A stretch of 64,000 nt of DNA from Frankia canadensis (GTDB lineage: Bacteria > Actinomycetota > Actinomycetes > Frankiales > Frankiaceae): contig NZ_FZMO01000558.1 in NCBI RefSeq assembly GCF_900197875.1, forward strand, positions 1 to 64,000, read 5' to 3'. The position numbers and the translations under genes are program-made. Of the stretch, positions 26,201 to 34,434 are shown in pieces. Below the pieces are notes generated by a model that saw nothing but the letters and a program-made list of their open reading frames with translations, was not told where the DNA came from and did no database searches. Each line of letters begins with the position of its first letter. Positions within the stretch are counted from its first letter, which is position 1.

Positions 26201-26621
26201 GCAGGTCGAACAGCGGCCAGCCGCCCACGGGAAAAACCACGTGGCTCATCTCCTCACGGAGGGCGGCGAGTTCCCCTTCGACCTGACCGTGAGAGGCGGC
26301 GCGCAGATCGCGCACGGGAATCCCGTACGGTGGCAGCTCCCGCAACACCACCTGGGTGCCGTCGGGACGGCCGACGGCGCGCAACATGTCGTGACGCTCG
26401 ACGACACGTCGCCACGCGGTGGCCAGCCGAGCCGGGTCGAGGCCCGCGCGCTCCCACTCGAAATAGCCGTAGCAGCCGATACCGCCCAGCTCGACGGCAT
26501 CACCACGCCCGATCATCAGCGCCTGCTGGGTTTCGGTCATGGGGAAGGGCGTGGGGGGCGCGGCGACGCCCGGAGCCGCTGCCGCGCTGTCGCTGGTGCG
26601 GGTCCGCTCAAGGTCGGTCAT
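23277..26621 (-). CDS. NRPS: cyclization-adenylation-carrier (Cy-A-T)
   Basis: This 1114-residue protein has a heterocyclization domain (~25-460) with the DxxxxDxxS motif (DLQVLDASS), an A domain (~500-1000; YTIFTSGSTGEPKG, YLTGD, core Lys in RNGKVDR) and a carrier domain (FFRLGGDSLSG). The hand-derived pocket code is about D-A-Y-N-V-S-S-C-W-K, near but not equal to the Cys code of thiazoline synthetases. It has the same three-domain layout as FmoA3, which activates alpha-methylserine and builds a 4-methyloxazoline. The SHMT-like gene that follows with an overlap supports that substrate. Cys to thiazoline is the alternative. Its ATG overlaps the stop of the upstream regulator, and a SARP-like direct repeat lies 93 bp upstream. 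Confidence 0.9.
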   Translation of the reverse strand: MTDLERTRTSDSAAAAPGVAAPPTPFPMTETQQALMIGRGDAVELGGIGCYGYFEWERAGLDPARLATAWRRVVERHDMLRAVGRPDGTQVVLRELPPYGIPVRDLRAASHGQVEGELAALREEMSHVVFPVGGWPLFDLRIVRLPGDVCRVHLGIDLQVLDASSAFQVLFPDLIDLYDDPDAHPPRPGITFADYARWRALALPETEEFRTARDYWLGRVPDLPAAPDLPSGGPRTGDVRFDRREHRLPAERWQRLAGGARQAGLTPSVLLTAAFAEVVRCWSGAPDFTLNYPVFHRPDMHPGIGSVLGDFTNAVLLAVDGAGETFLDRALALRDQLDRDLEHTAFNGVRVMRELTRRHGAGAQAGMPIVVTSLLDYPVRRPVSDLGREVYSISQTPQVSLDVQLRELDGELRVIWDFVDGAFAPGFIDDAFNAYVRLLHLLADDPDRWHDTRFELIPLAQRELRRVVNDTAGPVRPATLHELFAAQATATPDAEAVVDARRRLTYAELSTYANRIGRRLRQRGAAPGDLVAVVMEKGWEQYAAVYGILTSGAAYLPLDPSVPAERLRRLLAEGEVDTVLTQARLDARLSWPPQVRRFRVDVDFEIGDATPLPTAQTPSDLAYTIFTSGSTGEPKGVMVDHLGVVNLVDDVADRFDVTAEDRLLAVSGLHFDASIYDVFGVLLHGGTVVLPPPFEHAEPDVWAELVAAESVTLWNSVPVLMELLVGTAEVRERLGAGRPLESLRLAVLSGDWIPLTLPDRLRAQSPGIQVVGSGGPTETICWSLFYPIGKVDPSWTSIPYGKPITNQRYYIVDDARRERPVGVVGEMAVASEVGLAIGYWKDVERTTARFVTLPESGERAYLTGDLGRYLPDGNIEILGRNDFQVKIQGHRIELGEIEAALRQDAAVRAAVVVAPTSAHGVRRLHGFVVPSDGALDGATVPPSALADTVRGRLAERLPSHLVPSALTVLDELPLTRNGKVDRLTLATAAGQQSTAQDEVRERAQHPENPLERLLCAAVAEILGLDRAALDDNFFRLGGDSLSGTRLAALLTELLAVPVPVRTVFNTPLLSELAATIAADERHGYAAQLAAEALSLLEGDQPEVAATAASEKGQA

Positions 26622-28543
26622 GCACTACTCCGCTCGCTGTGACGGGACGGGACGCCGGGAGGGCATGGGACCCCTAGGCCGACGGCCACCACAGGCAGAG
26701 CCTGGTGATCGGGGGTTAGCCACCAGTTATGCCCGGGTCCCGGCTGCTCGCCCCGACCACACAGCGACCGGGCGAAGAGCAGCGTCAGGGGGTGGAAGAC
26801 ATAGTGCGGGCGGCCCTGCTCGTCGGCCTCGCTGACCTCCAGCAGGGCCGCGTCGACCAGGGCCTCCAGCAGTAGCTCGGCGTACGTCTCCGGTTCGGCC
26901 AGCTGGGCGGCGGCCCGGGCCGCGGGGAAGGGGGACTGGCCGAGCGGGGCCAGCCGCGGGAAGGCGGCCCGGGCCGGGCCGTCGAGTCCATGCCAGGAGG
27001 GCATCAGGGCCTTGCTGACGTCCAGTTCGCCGAACCGCAGTTCCCGTAGACGGGTGGCCGGGTCGGCGAGCCGCCCGGCGAGCACTGCCGGGTCACTGTG
27101 CGGCCGTGCGGCCGTGCGGGCACCGGCGATCCGCAGCGCCAGCGGCAGCCCGGCGCAGTAGGAGACGAGGGCTGCCGCCGCCTCCGGTACGGCGGCGATC
27201 CGCTCTGGCCCCGCGGCCGCGGCCAGCAGCTGCAGCGAGGCGACGCCGTCCAGCGGCCTGAGCGCGATGGTGCGGGAGCCGGTCACGGTGGGCAGCACCG
27301 TACGGCTGGTGATCAGCACGGCCGGCTCCGGCGTGTTGGGTAGCAGCGGGACGAGCTGGGTGTCACTCGCCGCGTCGTCCAGCAGGATCAGCAGCTGCTT
27401 GTTGGATATCCGTGCCCGGTAGAGATGGACCAGGGCGTCGAGGTCGTCGGCGGCGTAGCCGGATACTGGGGCGCCGAGCGCGCGCAGCAGACGGACCAGG
27501 ATTTCGCGGGGGTCCTTGGGGGTGCCGTCCGGGTGCCGGAGGTCGGCATGGAGCTGGCCGTCGGGGAAGTGCTGGAGGCTGGAATGGGCGGCGCGCACGG
27601 CGAGCGCCGTCTTGCCCATGCCTGCCATCCCGGTGACCAGGACGCGGCGGGACGATGGCGCTCCCGCGTCCCGCCGTGGTTCCAGCAAGCGGCACAGGGA
27701 TGTCAGCTCGCTCTGTCTGCCGGCGAAGTCGATGCTGTCGGGGGGCAGCATCGCCGGCACGGCGTCCCCGGGCGCGACCGGTGAATCAACAGACCAGCTG
27801 TTGGTGCGCGAGGCGCGGCTGCCATGCAGTACCGCCTGATAGGCGGCCATCAGTTCCTCCCCGGGCTCCACTCCCAACTCCTCGGCCAGCGTCCGCCGCC
27901 CCTCATGGAAAAGGCCCAGGGCATCGGCCTGCCGACCGGAGCGGTACAGAGCGGTCATCGCCTGCGCCCGCAGACGCTCACGCAGCGGGAATTCCGTCAG
28001 AAGCCCGGCGAGCTCGGGGGTGAGCTGGTGATGTCGACCGAGCTCGAGGTCTGCCGTGATGCGATTCTCCAGGGCCACCGCCCGGGACTCGGCGAGCGGC
28101 GGGCCTTCGATCTCCGCGAGGAACTCCGTGACGTTGGAGAAGGCCGGGCCACTCCACTCGGCCAGGGCGCCGCCGAGAAGTGTGCTCGCCTTCTCGCTGT
28201 CTCCGCGCAGTAACGCCTCCCGGCCGCTCCGTTCCAGCCGCTCGAACTCGATGAGGTCCAGCCTGGATTCACCGATATCGAGGACGTATCCGGGGAAACG
28301 CCGGTCGATGCTGACGTCCTTACCCAGGAGCTTCCGCAGCCGCGAGATGTACGTGTACAGCTGCGCGTACATGGTGACAGGCGGGCCCCAGCCCCAGAGC
28401 AGACTGGTGAGTCGCTGATCGGACACCACATGGCCCCGGGCGAGCAGCAGGGCTGCGAGCACCGTGCGCAGTTTTGCCCCGGCGAGGTCGATCCGCCGGC
28501 CGGAGCGGCAGGCCTCGACCGGTCCGAGTACGCGGAATTCCAT
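26618..28543 (-). CDS. AfsR-type SARP regulator with NB-ARC ATPase domain
   Basis: This 641-residue protein starts at ATG 28543 (MEFRVLGPVEA); an ORF extension of five codons is possible. Domains: winged-helix DNA binding (~1-95), activation domain (~100-245; EPGEELMAAYQAVL), NB-ARC with Walker A GMAGMGKTAL and Walker B-like LLILLDDA, and a helical tail. There is no long TPR region, so it is shorter than AfsR itself. Its stop overlaps the start of the Cy-A-T NRPS gene. It probably activates the cluster by binding the repeats at 26714, 34417 and 40293, possibly together with the short SARP at 7441. ATP-dependent oligomerisation is expected of the family. Confidence 0.88.
   Translation of the reverse strand: MEFRVLGPVEACRSGRRIDLAGAKLRTVLAALLLARGHVVSDQRLTSLLWGWGPPVTMYAQLYTYISRLRKLLGKDVSIDRRFPGYVLDIGESRLDLIEFERLERSGREALLRGDSEKASTLLGGALAEWSGPAFSNVTEFLAEIEGPPLAESRAVALENRITADLELGRHHQLTPELAGLLTEFPLRERLRAQAMTALYRSGRQADALGLFHEGRRTLAEELGVEPGEELMAAYQAVLHGSRASRTNSWSVDSPVAPGDAVPAMLPPDSIDFAGRQSELTSLCRLLEPRRDAGAPSSRRVLVTGMAGMGKTALAVRAAHSSLQHFPDGQLHADLRHPDGTPKDPREILVRLLRALGAPVSGYAADDLDALVHLYRARISNKQLLILLDDAASDTQLVPLLPNTPEPAVLITSRTVLPTVTGSRTIALRPLDGVASLQLLAAAAGPERIAAVPEAAAALVSYCAGLPLALRIAGARTAARPHSDPAVLAGRLADPATRLRELRFGELDVSKALMPSWHGLDGPARAAFPRLAPLGQSPFPAARAAAQLAEPETYAELLLEALVDAALLEVSEADEQGRPHYVFHPLTLLFARSLCGRGEQPGPGHNWWLTPDHQALPVVAVGLGVPCPPGVPSRHSERSSA
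26714..26731 (-). promoter_or_regulatory. Putative SARP operator (direct heptamer repeat) before the Cy-A-T operon
   Basis: On the minus strand this reads CATAACT-GGTG-GCTAACC: two related heptamers with an 11-bp period, the spacing that SARP regulators bind. It lies inside the 3' end of the AfsR-type regulator gene, 93 bp before the NRPS start, so it would drive an internal promoter. Matching sites occur at 34417 and 40293. Confidence 0.6.
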
Positions 28544-29396
28544 AAGTACCCCGTCCACGGTTCCTCCGGATGGAATCGAACAGGATCAGCGCTCCGCTGT
28601 ATTTACCGTTAATGAACTGATTTCGTCTCTCCCGCGGGCGGTGAAATCGCTGGGAACGGAATCCAGGGGGCGCTCCTGGTCTTGCTCGGGACTCGGCATC
28701 GCCGATGCCGAGTCCCGATGACGGCCTCGCCCCGTAACCTCCACCGGGTGCCGGTCCGGCTCCGGCTGGGCCAGAAATTCCAGCAGGCGCATCTCATTGC
28801 CGGAGTCTCCGATGCAATGAAACCCCTCCGAACCTTCAGCGGGAGTCAACCCTCGTAGTATCCACAGAACTCGGGGTGACTCAGCGGCGGGCGTCGTTGT
28901 ATTCTTGCTGACCGTGGGGGTTGCATGACGTGGGTCACGGTCTTTTCGTCGCCATGTTCGACGATAGAACTCAACCTACCTCGCCACCGTGCATGTGTCT
29001 GCAACTCTTACAAAGTTTGTGAAGATAGGACGATCTTTCGCGTCTCGGGTTCGTGGTCGGCAACGTTGAGCTGCTGCTTTTGAAAACTTCGAATTCGGAT
29101 GTCGGATCCACGACACTTCCGCCGCCTCGGTCGGAGTGATCCTGCATGCACGGAATATGCTGATGATGTTGCGCATTCGGAACGGTGAACGCGACGACGT
29201 CGGGGTGCTGCGCGAGGGGATCGCTCGGGCTCTGGCCGTTGACCTGCAAGGAAGACAGTCTGGCGGGCAGGTTCCGTGGAGACCTGTCGCGCTGGGAGTC
29301 GCACGGAGGAAAGCGGCCTGAGGTAACGGCCCGGGAACAACCCCGACCGTGCTCAGGCTGACTCGCCGACCCCAGGGGTCCCATCGGCTGTCGCCG
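28544..29396. other. Long regulatory intergenic region
   Basis: These ~850 bp separate the end of the C-A-T NRPS gene from the start of the AfsR-type regulator. Its AT content is locally higher than in neighbouring genes, especially 28590-28640 and 29000-29100, as for promoters. It holds a perfect 31-bp palindrome at 28687-28717. Short open frames here have no recognisable family. The promoter of the regulator operon should lie in the first ~200 bp. Confidence 0.5.
28687..28717. promoter_or_regulatory. Perfect 31-bp palindrome upstream of the AfsR-type regulator
   Basis: A 15-base arm (CGGGACTCGGCATCG) is followed, after a single central C, by its exact complement. It lies 144 bp upstream of the regulator's ATG and has no U tract. 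A dimeric repressor or activator operator is the likeliest reading; a hairpin terminator for transcripts from the right is the alternative. Confidence 0.55.
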
Positions 29397-32300
29397 TCAA
29401 CCGTCGATCTCCCCCTGCGAGAGCAGCGCGGCGACTTCCTCGTCGGTCATCGTGTCGACCTGGCGCTCCAGCGCGGCCATCACGTCCGGGCTCAGCACCT
29501 CGTCGACCTGGCCCGCCAGGCCCGCGATGGTCGGGGCCGAGAGGAAGGAGTCGAGGGCGACCTCGACTCCGCGGTCCTCCCGGACCCGGTGGAGCAGCTT
29601 GATGGCAAGCAGGGAGTGGCCCCCGGCCGCGAAGAAGTCCTCGTCCACCCCGACCCGATCGCGGCTCAGCAGCTCACTCCACAGGTCCGCCAGCCACTGC
29701 TGGGTGGATGTCTCCGGAGCTTGGTACAGCTCCGACGGATCCGCCTCGGCCAGTGGCAGGCCGTCCAGCGCCCGCCGGTCCACCTTGCCGCTGTTGTTGA
29801 GCGGGAAGCCGGGCAGACAGATCACTCGGGACGGCACCATGTACGAGGGCAGGGACGTTCTCGCCAGCGCCTTCAGCTCGGCCTCCGGGACAGCCGTGGT
29901 CTCGGCCCTGGGCCGGACGTAGGCCAGCAGTCGCTGGTCGTTCGCGGCGAACTCCCTGAGCATGACGACCGCTTCGCGAATCGCCGGGTGGCGGGCCAGC
30001 GCTGTCTCGACCTCACCCAGCTCGATCCGGTGGCCGCGCAGTTTGACCTGGTGGTCGCGTCGGCCGTGGAACGTGAGGGACCCGTCGTCGTGGTGGCGGA
30101 AGAGGTCACCGGTGCGGTAGAGCCGCTCGCCGGTCACCGGATGGGTGATGAACCGCTCCGCGGTCAGCTCGGGCAGGTTCAGATACTCCCGGGCCAGCCC
30201 GGCCCCGCCCAGGTAGAGCTCTCCGAGGACACCCGGCGGCACGGGGCGTAGCCACTCGTCGAGGACGTGCGCGGTGGTACCGGCGATCGGCCGGCCGATC
30301 AGCGGAGTCGTGTCGGAGGTGAGGAGCTGGGCGAGCGAGTAGACGGTGGTCTCGGCGGGCCCGTACAGGTTCCACACCTCGGGCACGCGCGTCCGCAACT
30401 CGCGCGCCAGGCCGGCAGGCAGCGCCTCTCCTCCAGAGAGCGCTCTGCGCAGCGGGCCCAGGCGGCCACGTGCCGCCTCCGGGCCGTGCTCCGCGTCCGA
30501 CGATCCCAGACCTCCCGCACCCGCGTCCAGCAGCAGCCGCCAGGTCGACGGCGTCCCGTGCAGGACCGTCACCTGGTGCTCGGCGAGCAGGCGGAGCAGC
30601 CGGGAGCCGTCCTTGGCGTCGGCCCGCTGGCCCACCACGACCGTCGCGCCGACCGCCAGTGGCAGGAACAGCTCGATCACCGAGCCGTCGAAGGGCAGAC
30701 TGGCCAGCGCGACGGTGACGTCCCCGGGAGCCATCATCCCCAGGTCGGCCATCGAACCGAGAAAGTTCGCCAGGGCACGATGCTGGACGGCCACGCCCTT
30801 GGGACGCCCGGTCGATCCCGACGTGTACATCACGTACACCAGCCTGTCCAGGTCCGGCGGGACGTCCGCCGGACCGGTCGCCGCCGGCAGCTGGTCGAGG
30901 CGCAGCACCGCACGCTCTGGACCGGCCGGCTCGGATGGTCCGGGCAGCGGGGGCAGCGATTCCGTACCGATGATCAGCAGCTCGGCTCCGCTGTCGTCGA
31001 GCATGTAGGCCAGCCGCTCCGGCGGATGCTCCAGCTCGAGGGGGAGGTAGGTGCCGCCGGCCTTGAGGATGCCGAGGATCGCTGGCAGCAGGTCCGGCGT
31101 CCGCCCGGTGCCGACCGCGACGACGGGCTCGGGGCCTCTGGTACGCGCCAGGACAGCGTGCGCAATCCGGTCGGACAGGGCGTCCAGCTCGCGGTAACTG
31201 AGATGGTGGTTGCCGCAGCGCACCGCGATCTCATCCGGCCTTCTGCCCACCTGCCGCGCGAACAGGTCGAGGAAGCCGGTAGCCAGGGCCGGCCGATCGG
31301 CGCGCGCCCTGCGTTCCAGGGCACGCCGCTGCTCGTGCTCGGCCAACAGCGGGTACCGGGAGACCGGGCGGTCGGGATTGGTCGTGATGGCCGCCAGCAG
31401 GGTTCGGAACTGATCGACGAGCCGCTGCGCGGTGTTCCGTTCGAAGAGGTCGGTGTTGTAGTCGAGCCGACCGGAAAGCGTATCCCCGGTCTGTTCCATG
31501 GTGAACTCCAGGTCCAGCCGCGACGTCCCGTTCGGCAGGCCGACCGGCCGGAGGCTCAGCCCCGGGGCCAGGCGGACGTCACCTGTGCCCAACGGAAGGC
31601 TGCCCATGCTGAACAGCACCTGATACAGCGGGTTGCGGCTGATGTCCCGGCTGTGCCCGAGCTCCTTCACGAGGCGCCCGAAGGGGAGCCCCTGGTCGGC
31701 GAGCCCGTCCAGGACGGCCTCCTTGACCTGTGCGAGCAGCTCGGAGAACGCCGGGTCCGCGGAAGCGTCGACACGCAGCGGCAGAGTGTTGGCGAACGGG
31801 CCGATCAGCGGCTCCGTCTCGCGCAGTACCCGTCCAGTCAGCACCACGCCCGTTACTGCGTCGGGCTCGCCGCTGTGCCGCGCCACCAGGACGTGCAGCG
31901 CCGAGAGCAGGACGGAGAAGAGTGTCGCGGCCGAACGGCTGCTGAGCGCGGTCAGACCGGCCGTGACCTCGGCCGGCAGGGCGAAGGTCAACGTCGAGCC
32001 ACGGAAGGTCTGCACCGCGGGCCGGACGCGGTCGGTCGGCACCGCCGCGGCCGGCGCGTTCGACAGCCGGTCGCGCCAGCGGTTCACGAGTTCCGCGAGC
32101 CGCGGGCCGGCCAGCCGCTCCCGCTGCCACTCCGCGAAGTCGCCGAACTGCAGAGGCAACGGGGGGAGGTCGAGGGGCTGGCCCGCGAGACGTGCCCGGT
32201 ACGCCGCGCCCAGGTCCTCGATCAACACACCCACCGACCAGCCGTCGGCCACGGCGTGATGGGCTATCCACAGCAGAACGTGATTTTCCGGCTCGAGCTC

Positions 32301-32813
32301 CAGGAGCTCGGTGCGCAGCAGCGGGCCTGTCCGCAGGTCGAATCTGGCGTGGGCTAGCTCCGCCCCGTGGTCCTCGGCGGCGCGCTCCCGCTCCGGCAGC
32401 GTCGTACCCCCGGCGGTGCGCACCCGCAGAACCGGTCGCCAGTCAGGATCCACCACCTGGACGGGTACGCCGTCCTCGAAGACGAAGTGGCTGCGCAGCA
32501 CGTCGTGCCGGCCGACGACATCCCGCATCGCCTCCCTCAACGCGTCGACGGACAGCGGGCCCCGCAACCGGAGGGCGAACGGCACCAGGTAGGCGGTGCT
32601 GCCGGACCACAGATGGTCGAGGAAGAGGTGCTGCTCCTGGGCGAAGGAGACCGCGGAACGGCCGTCCTGCCGGACTCGGACCGAGGGACCGGTGTCATTC
32701 GTTGGCACGGACCTGGCCGCGCTCGTCGGACCAGCCGCCGGCCGTGCCCTGGTGAGGAAGTCCGCACGCTCCTGCTCGGTCATGGTCGCCAGCCGCGCCA
32801 GAACCTCACGCAT
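29397..32813 (-). CDS. NRPS extension module: condensation-adenylation-carrier (C-A-T)
   Basis: This 1138-residue protein has a condensation domain (~50-480) with an intact HHxxxDG motif (HHAVADG at 185-191), an A domain (~510-1010; VMYTSGSTGRPKG, YGPAETT, YRTGD, NSGKVDR) and a carrier domain (FFAAGGHSLLA). The hand-derived pocket code is about D-G-I-H-L-G-L-V-Y-K, which I cannot match to a known amino acid; Asp is present, so an alpha-amino acid is expected. The condensation motifs give no clear stereochemical hint. It is the last gene of the right-hand minus-strand operon, 65 bp after the MFS transporter. Confidence 0.9.
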   Translation of the reverse strand: MREVLARLATMTEQERADFLTRARPAAGPTSAARSVPTNDTGPSVRVRQDGRSAVSFAQEQHLFLDHLWSGSTAYLVPFALRLRGPLSVDALREAMRDVVGRHDVLRSHFVFEDGVPVQVVDPDWRPVLRVRTAGGTTLPERERAAEDHGAELAHARFDLRTGPLLRTELLELEPENHVLLWIAHHAVADGWSVGVLIEDLGAAYRARLAGQPLDLPPLPLQFGDFAEWQRERLAGPRLAELVNRWRDRLSNAPAAAVPTDRVRPAVQTFRGSTLTFALPAEVTAGLTALSSRSAATLFSVLLSALHVLVARHSGEPDAVTGVVLTGRVLRETEPLIGPFANTLPLRVDASADPAFSELLAQVKEAVLDGLADQGLPFGRLVKELGHSRDISRNPLYQVLFSMGSLPLGTGDVRLAPGLSLRPVGLPNGTSRLDLEFTMEQTGDTLSGRLDYNTDLFERNTAQRLVDQFRTLLAAITTNPDRPVSRYPLLAEHEQRRALERRARADRPALATGFLDLFARQVGRRPDEIAVRCGNHHLSYRELDALSDRIAHAVLARTRGPEPVVAVGTGRTPDLLPAILGILKAGGTYLPLELEHPPERLAYMLDDSGAELLIIGTESLPPLPGPSEPAGPERAVLRLDQLPAATGPADVPPDLDRLVYVMYTSGSTGRPKGVAVQHRALANFLGSMADLGMMAPGDVTVALASLPFDGSVIELFLPLAVGATVVVGQRADAKDGSRLLRLLAEHQVTVLHGTPSTWRLLLDAGAGGLGSSDAEHGPEAARGRLGPLRRALSGGEALPAGLARELRTRVPEVWNLYGPAETTVYSLAQLLTSDTTPLIGRPIAGTTAHVLDEWLRPVPPGVLGELYLGGAGLAREYLNLPELTAERFITHPVTGERLYRTGDLFRHHDDGSLTFHGRRDHQVKLRGHRIELGEVETALARHPAIREAVVMLREFAANDQRLLAYVRPRAETTAVPEAELKALARTSLPSYMVPSRVICLPGFPLNNSGKVDRRALDGLPLAEADPSELYQAPETSTQQWLADLWSELLSRDRVGVDEDFFAAGGHSLLAIKLLHRVREDRGVEVALDSFLSAPTIAGLAGQVDEVLSPDVMAALERQVDTMTDEEVAALLSQGEIDG

Positions 32814-32878
32814 CTGTCCGCTCCTCCGGGTCGGGGTGTCTCGTCGTCACTCGTCGTCAACGGAGAGGCAGCCTTGCA

Positions 32879-34357
32879 TTACGTCGCGGCGCTCACGGCC
32901 GTGGCACTCGGCTTCCTCATCAGGGCGAAGATGCTGATGCCCCCGACGAGCAGGACCGCGGCGGCGATCCGCAGAGCGAGTTCATGCCCTTGGATGACGG
33001 CCGAGGCCGCCGGAGTGCCACCGGCGACCAGGGAGCGCTGATGGCTCAGCCCGATGGCCACGATCACCGAGAGCCCGAGGGCCTGGCTGACCTGCTGGAC
33101 CGTGGCCAGCACGCCCGAGCCAAGCCCGGCGTCCTGCTGCGAGACGCTGTCCAGAGCGGCTATCTGCATGGCCGGTGCGGTGACGCCGCTACCGAACGCG
33201 GTGAGCAGCATCGCGGGCAGCAGACCGGCGGCGAAGCTGCTCTCGGGGCCCAGCCTGCTGAACAGGAAGACCCCGGCGGAGATCAGGATCAGACCGGAGG
33301 TCAGCACAGCCCGGTGACCGACCTGCAGCAGCAGCCTGGTAGATGCCACCAGGCCGGGCATGAAGGCCACCGTGAACGGCAGCCAGGCCAGGCCGCACTC
33401 GAGCGGCGAGTAACGCAACGTCTCCTGCATGTACAGCACGATCAGGAAGAACATCGCGGCGGTGGCGATGGCCATGAACATCTGGGCGGCGTAACCGGCC
33501 AGGCGCGTGCGGTTGGTGAAGAACCCGAGCGGAATCAGCGGTGCGGCCGCCCGGCGCTGGAACGCGAGGAAGCCCGTCAGAACAGCAAGGCCGCCGACCA
33601 CCGGACCAAGTACGGAAACGCTGCCCCAGGACGTGTCCGCGGCGGCCAGCAGGCCCTTGATGACCGCGATCAGACCTCCGGTCAACAGCACGGCGCTCAG
33701 CCAGCTCGGGCGCCGTGCCGCGGGCCCCCGGCTGTCCGGCACCAGGCGGTAGGTAATGATCAGTGAGGCCACGCACGGCGGAATGGCGATATAGAAGATC
33801 CAGCGCCAGCTCGCCAGGTCGGTGAGCACACCGGACAGCAGCACGCCGCTGGTGGCTCCGAGCCCGGCCAGGCCGCCCCAGATGCCGAGTGCCTTGGTCC
33901 GCTCCTTCTCGTCGGTGAACAGCAGCACCACCATGGACAGCGCGGCGGGCGCGGCGAGGGCCTCCGCCATGCCCTGGGCGAAGCGACTGGCGATCAGCAT
34001 CGCCGGGGACTGGGCCAGCGCGGCGGTGAGCGAGGCCACCGCGAACAGCCCGGCCCCGAGTCCGAAGATCCGGCGCCGTCCGAAGAGGTCCGACAGCCGT
34101 CCGCAGAGCAGGAGCAGCCCGCCGGCGGCCAGAAGATAGCCGCTGACGACCCACGTCAGGCCCGCCGAGGTGAAGCCCAGGTCGCGCCGGATCGAAGGCA
34201 GGGCCACGTTCACGATCGTCGCGTCGAGGAAGATGATGAACTGCACGAGTGCGAGCCCGGTGAGCGCCAGCCAGCGGTGTGGGTGGTGCTCCGGTGGCGG
34301 TGCCGTCCCGGTGGTGCTTTCCTGCTTTTCCTGCCCGGCTTCGGTGATCTCGGTCAT
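32879..34357 (-). CDS. MFS drug exporter (DHA2 type, about 14 TM segments)
   Basis: This 492-residue protein starts at ATG 34357. It shows DHA2-family motifs: FLDATIVNVALPSIRRDLG in TM1 with the conserved Asp, WVVSGYLLAAGGLLLLCGRL, DLFGRRRIF (motif A) and the Gly-rich LGIWGGLAGLGATSGVLLSG (motif C of exporters). Many hydrophobic segments follow. Proton-coupled export of the peptide product, and so self-protection, is the likely role. It lies inside the NRPS operon. The SARP-like repeat at 34417 lies 60 bp upstream, so it may also have its own promoter. Confidence 0.92.
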   Translation of the reverse strand: MTEITEAGQEKQESTTGTAPPPEHHPHRWLALTGLALVQFIIFLDATIVNVALPSIRRDLGFTSAGLTWVVSGYLLAAGGLLLLCGRLSDLFGRRRIFGLGAGLFAVASLTAALAQSPAMLIASRFAQGMAEALAAPAALSMVVLLFTDEKERTKALGIWGGLAGLGATSGVLLSGVLTDLASWRWIFYIAIPPCVASLIITYRLVPDSRGPAARRPSWLSAVLLTGGLIAVIKGLLAAADTSWGSVSVLGPVVGGLAVLTGFLAFQRRAAAPLIPLGFFTNRTRLAGYAAQMFMAIATAAMFFLIVLYMQETLRYSPLECGLAWLPFTVAFMPGLVASTRLLLQVGHRAVLTSGLILISAGVFLFSRLGPESSFAAGLLPAMLLTAFGSGVTAPAMQIAALDSVSQQDAGLGSGVLATVQQVSQALGLSVIVAIGLSHQRSLVAGGTPAASAVIQGHELALRIAAAVLLVGGISIFALMRKPSATAVSAAT

Positions 34358-34416
34358 GTCTCCCAAGCTCCTCGCCCGTTGCGGTAACCGGTTGCGAGGC
34401 GACGCTAGGGCTCCGT

Positions 34417-34434
34417 GGTTATGCGCTAGTTATG
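34417..34434 (-). promoter_or_regulatory. Putative SARP operator before the MFS exporter
   Basis: On the minus strand this reads CATAACT-AGCG-CATAACC, two heptamers with an 11-bp period, 60 bp before the exporter ATG. It overlaps the last bases of the upstream NRPS gene. It has the same layout as the sites at 26714 and 40293. Confidence 0.6.

Noticed and set aside
23277-26621. Firm cysteine (thiazoline) assignment for the Cy-A-T module
   Set aside because: The pocket code shares several Cys-type residues, but the coupled SHMT paralogue and FmoA3-like layout favour alpha-methylserine, so it is left as the alternative.
28586-28849. Small minus-strand gene in the gap upstream of the AfsR-type regulator
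   Set aside because: No ribosome binding site or family pattern, and it is crossed by the 31-bp palindrome.
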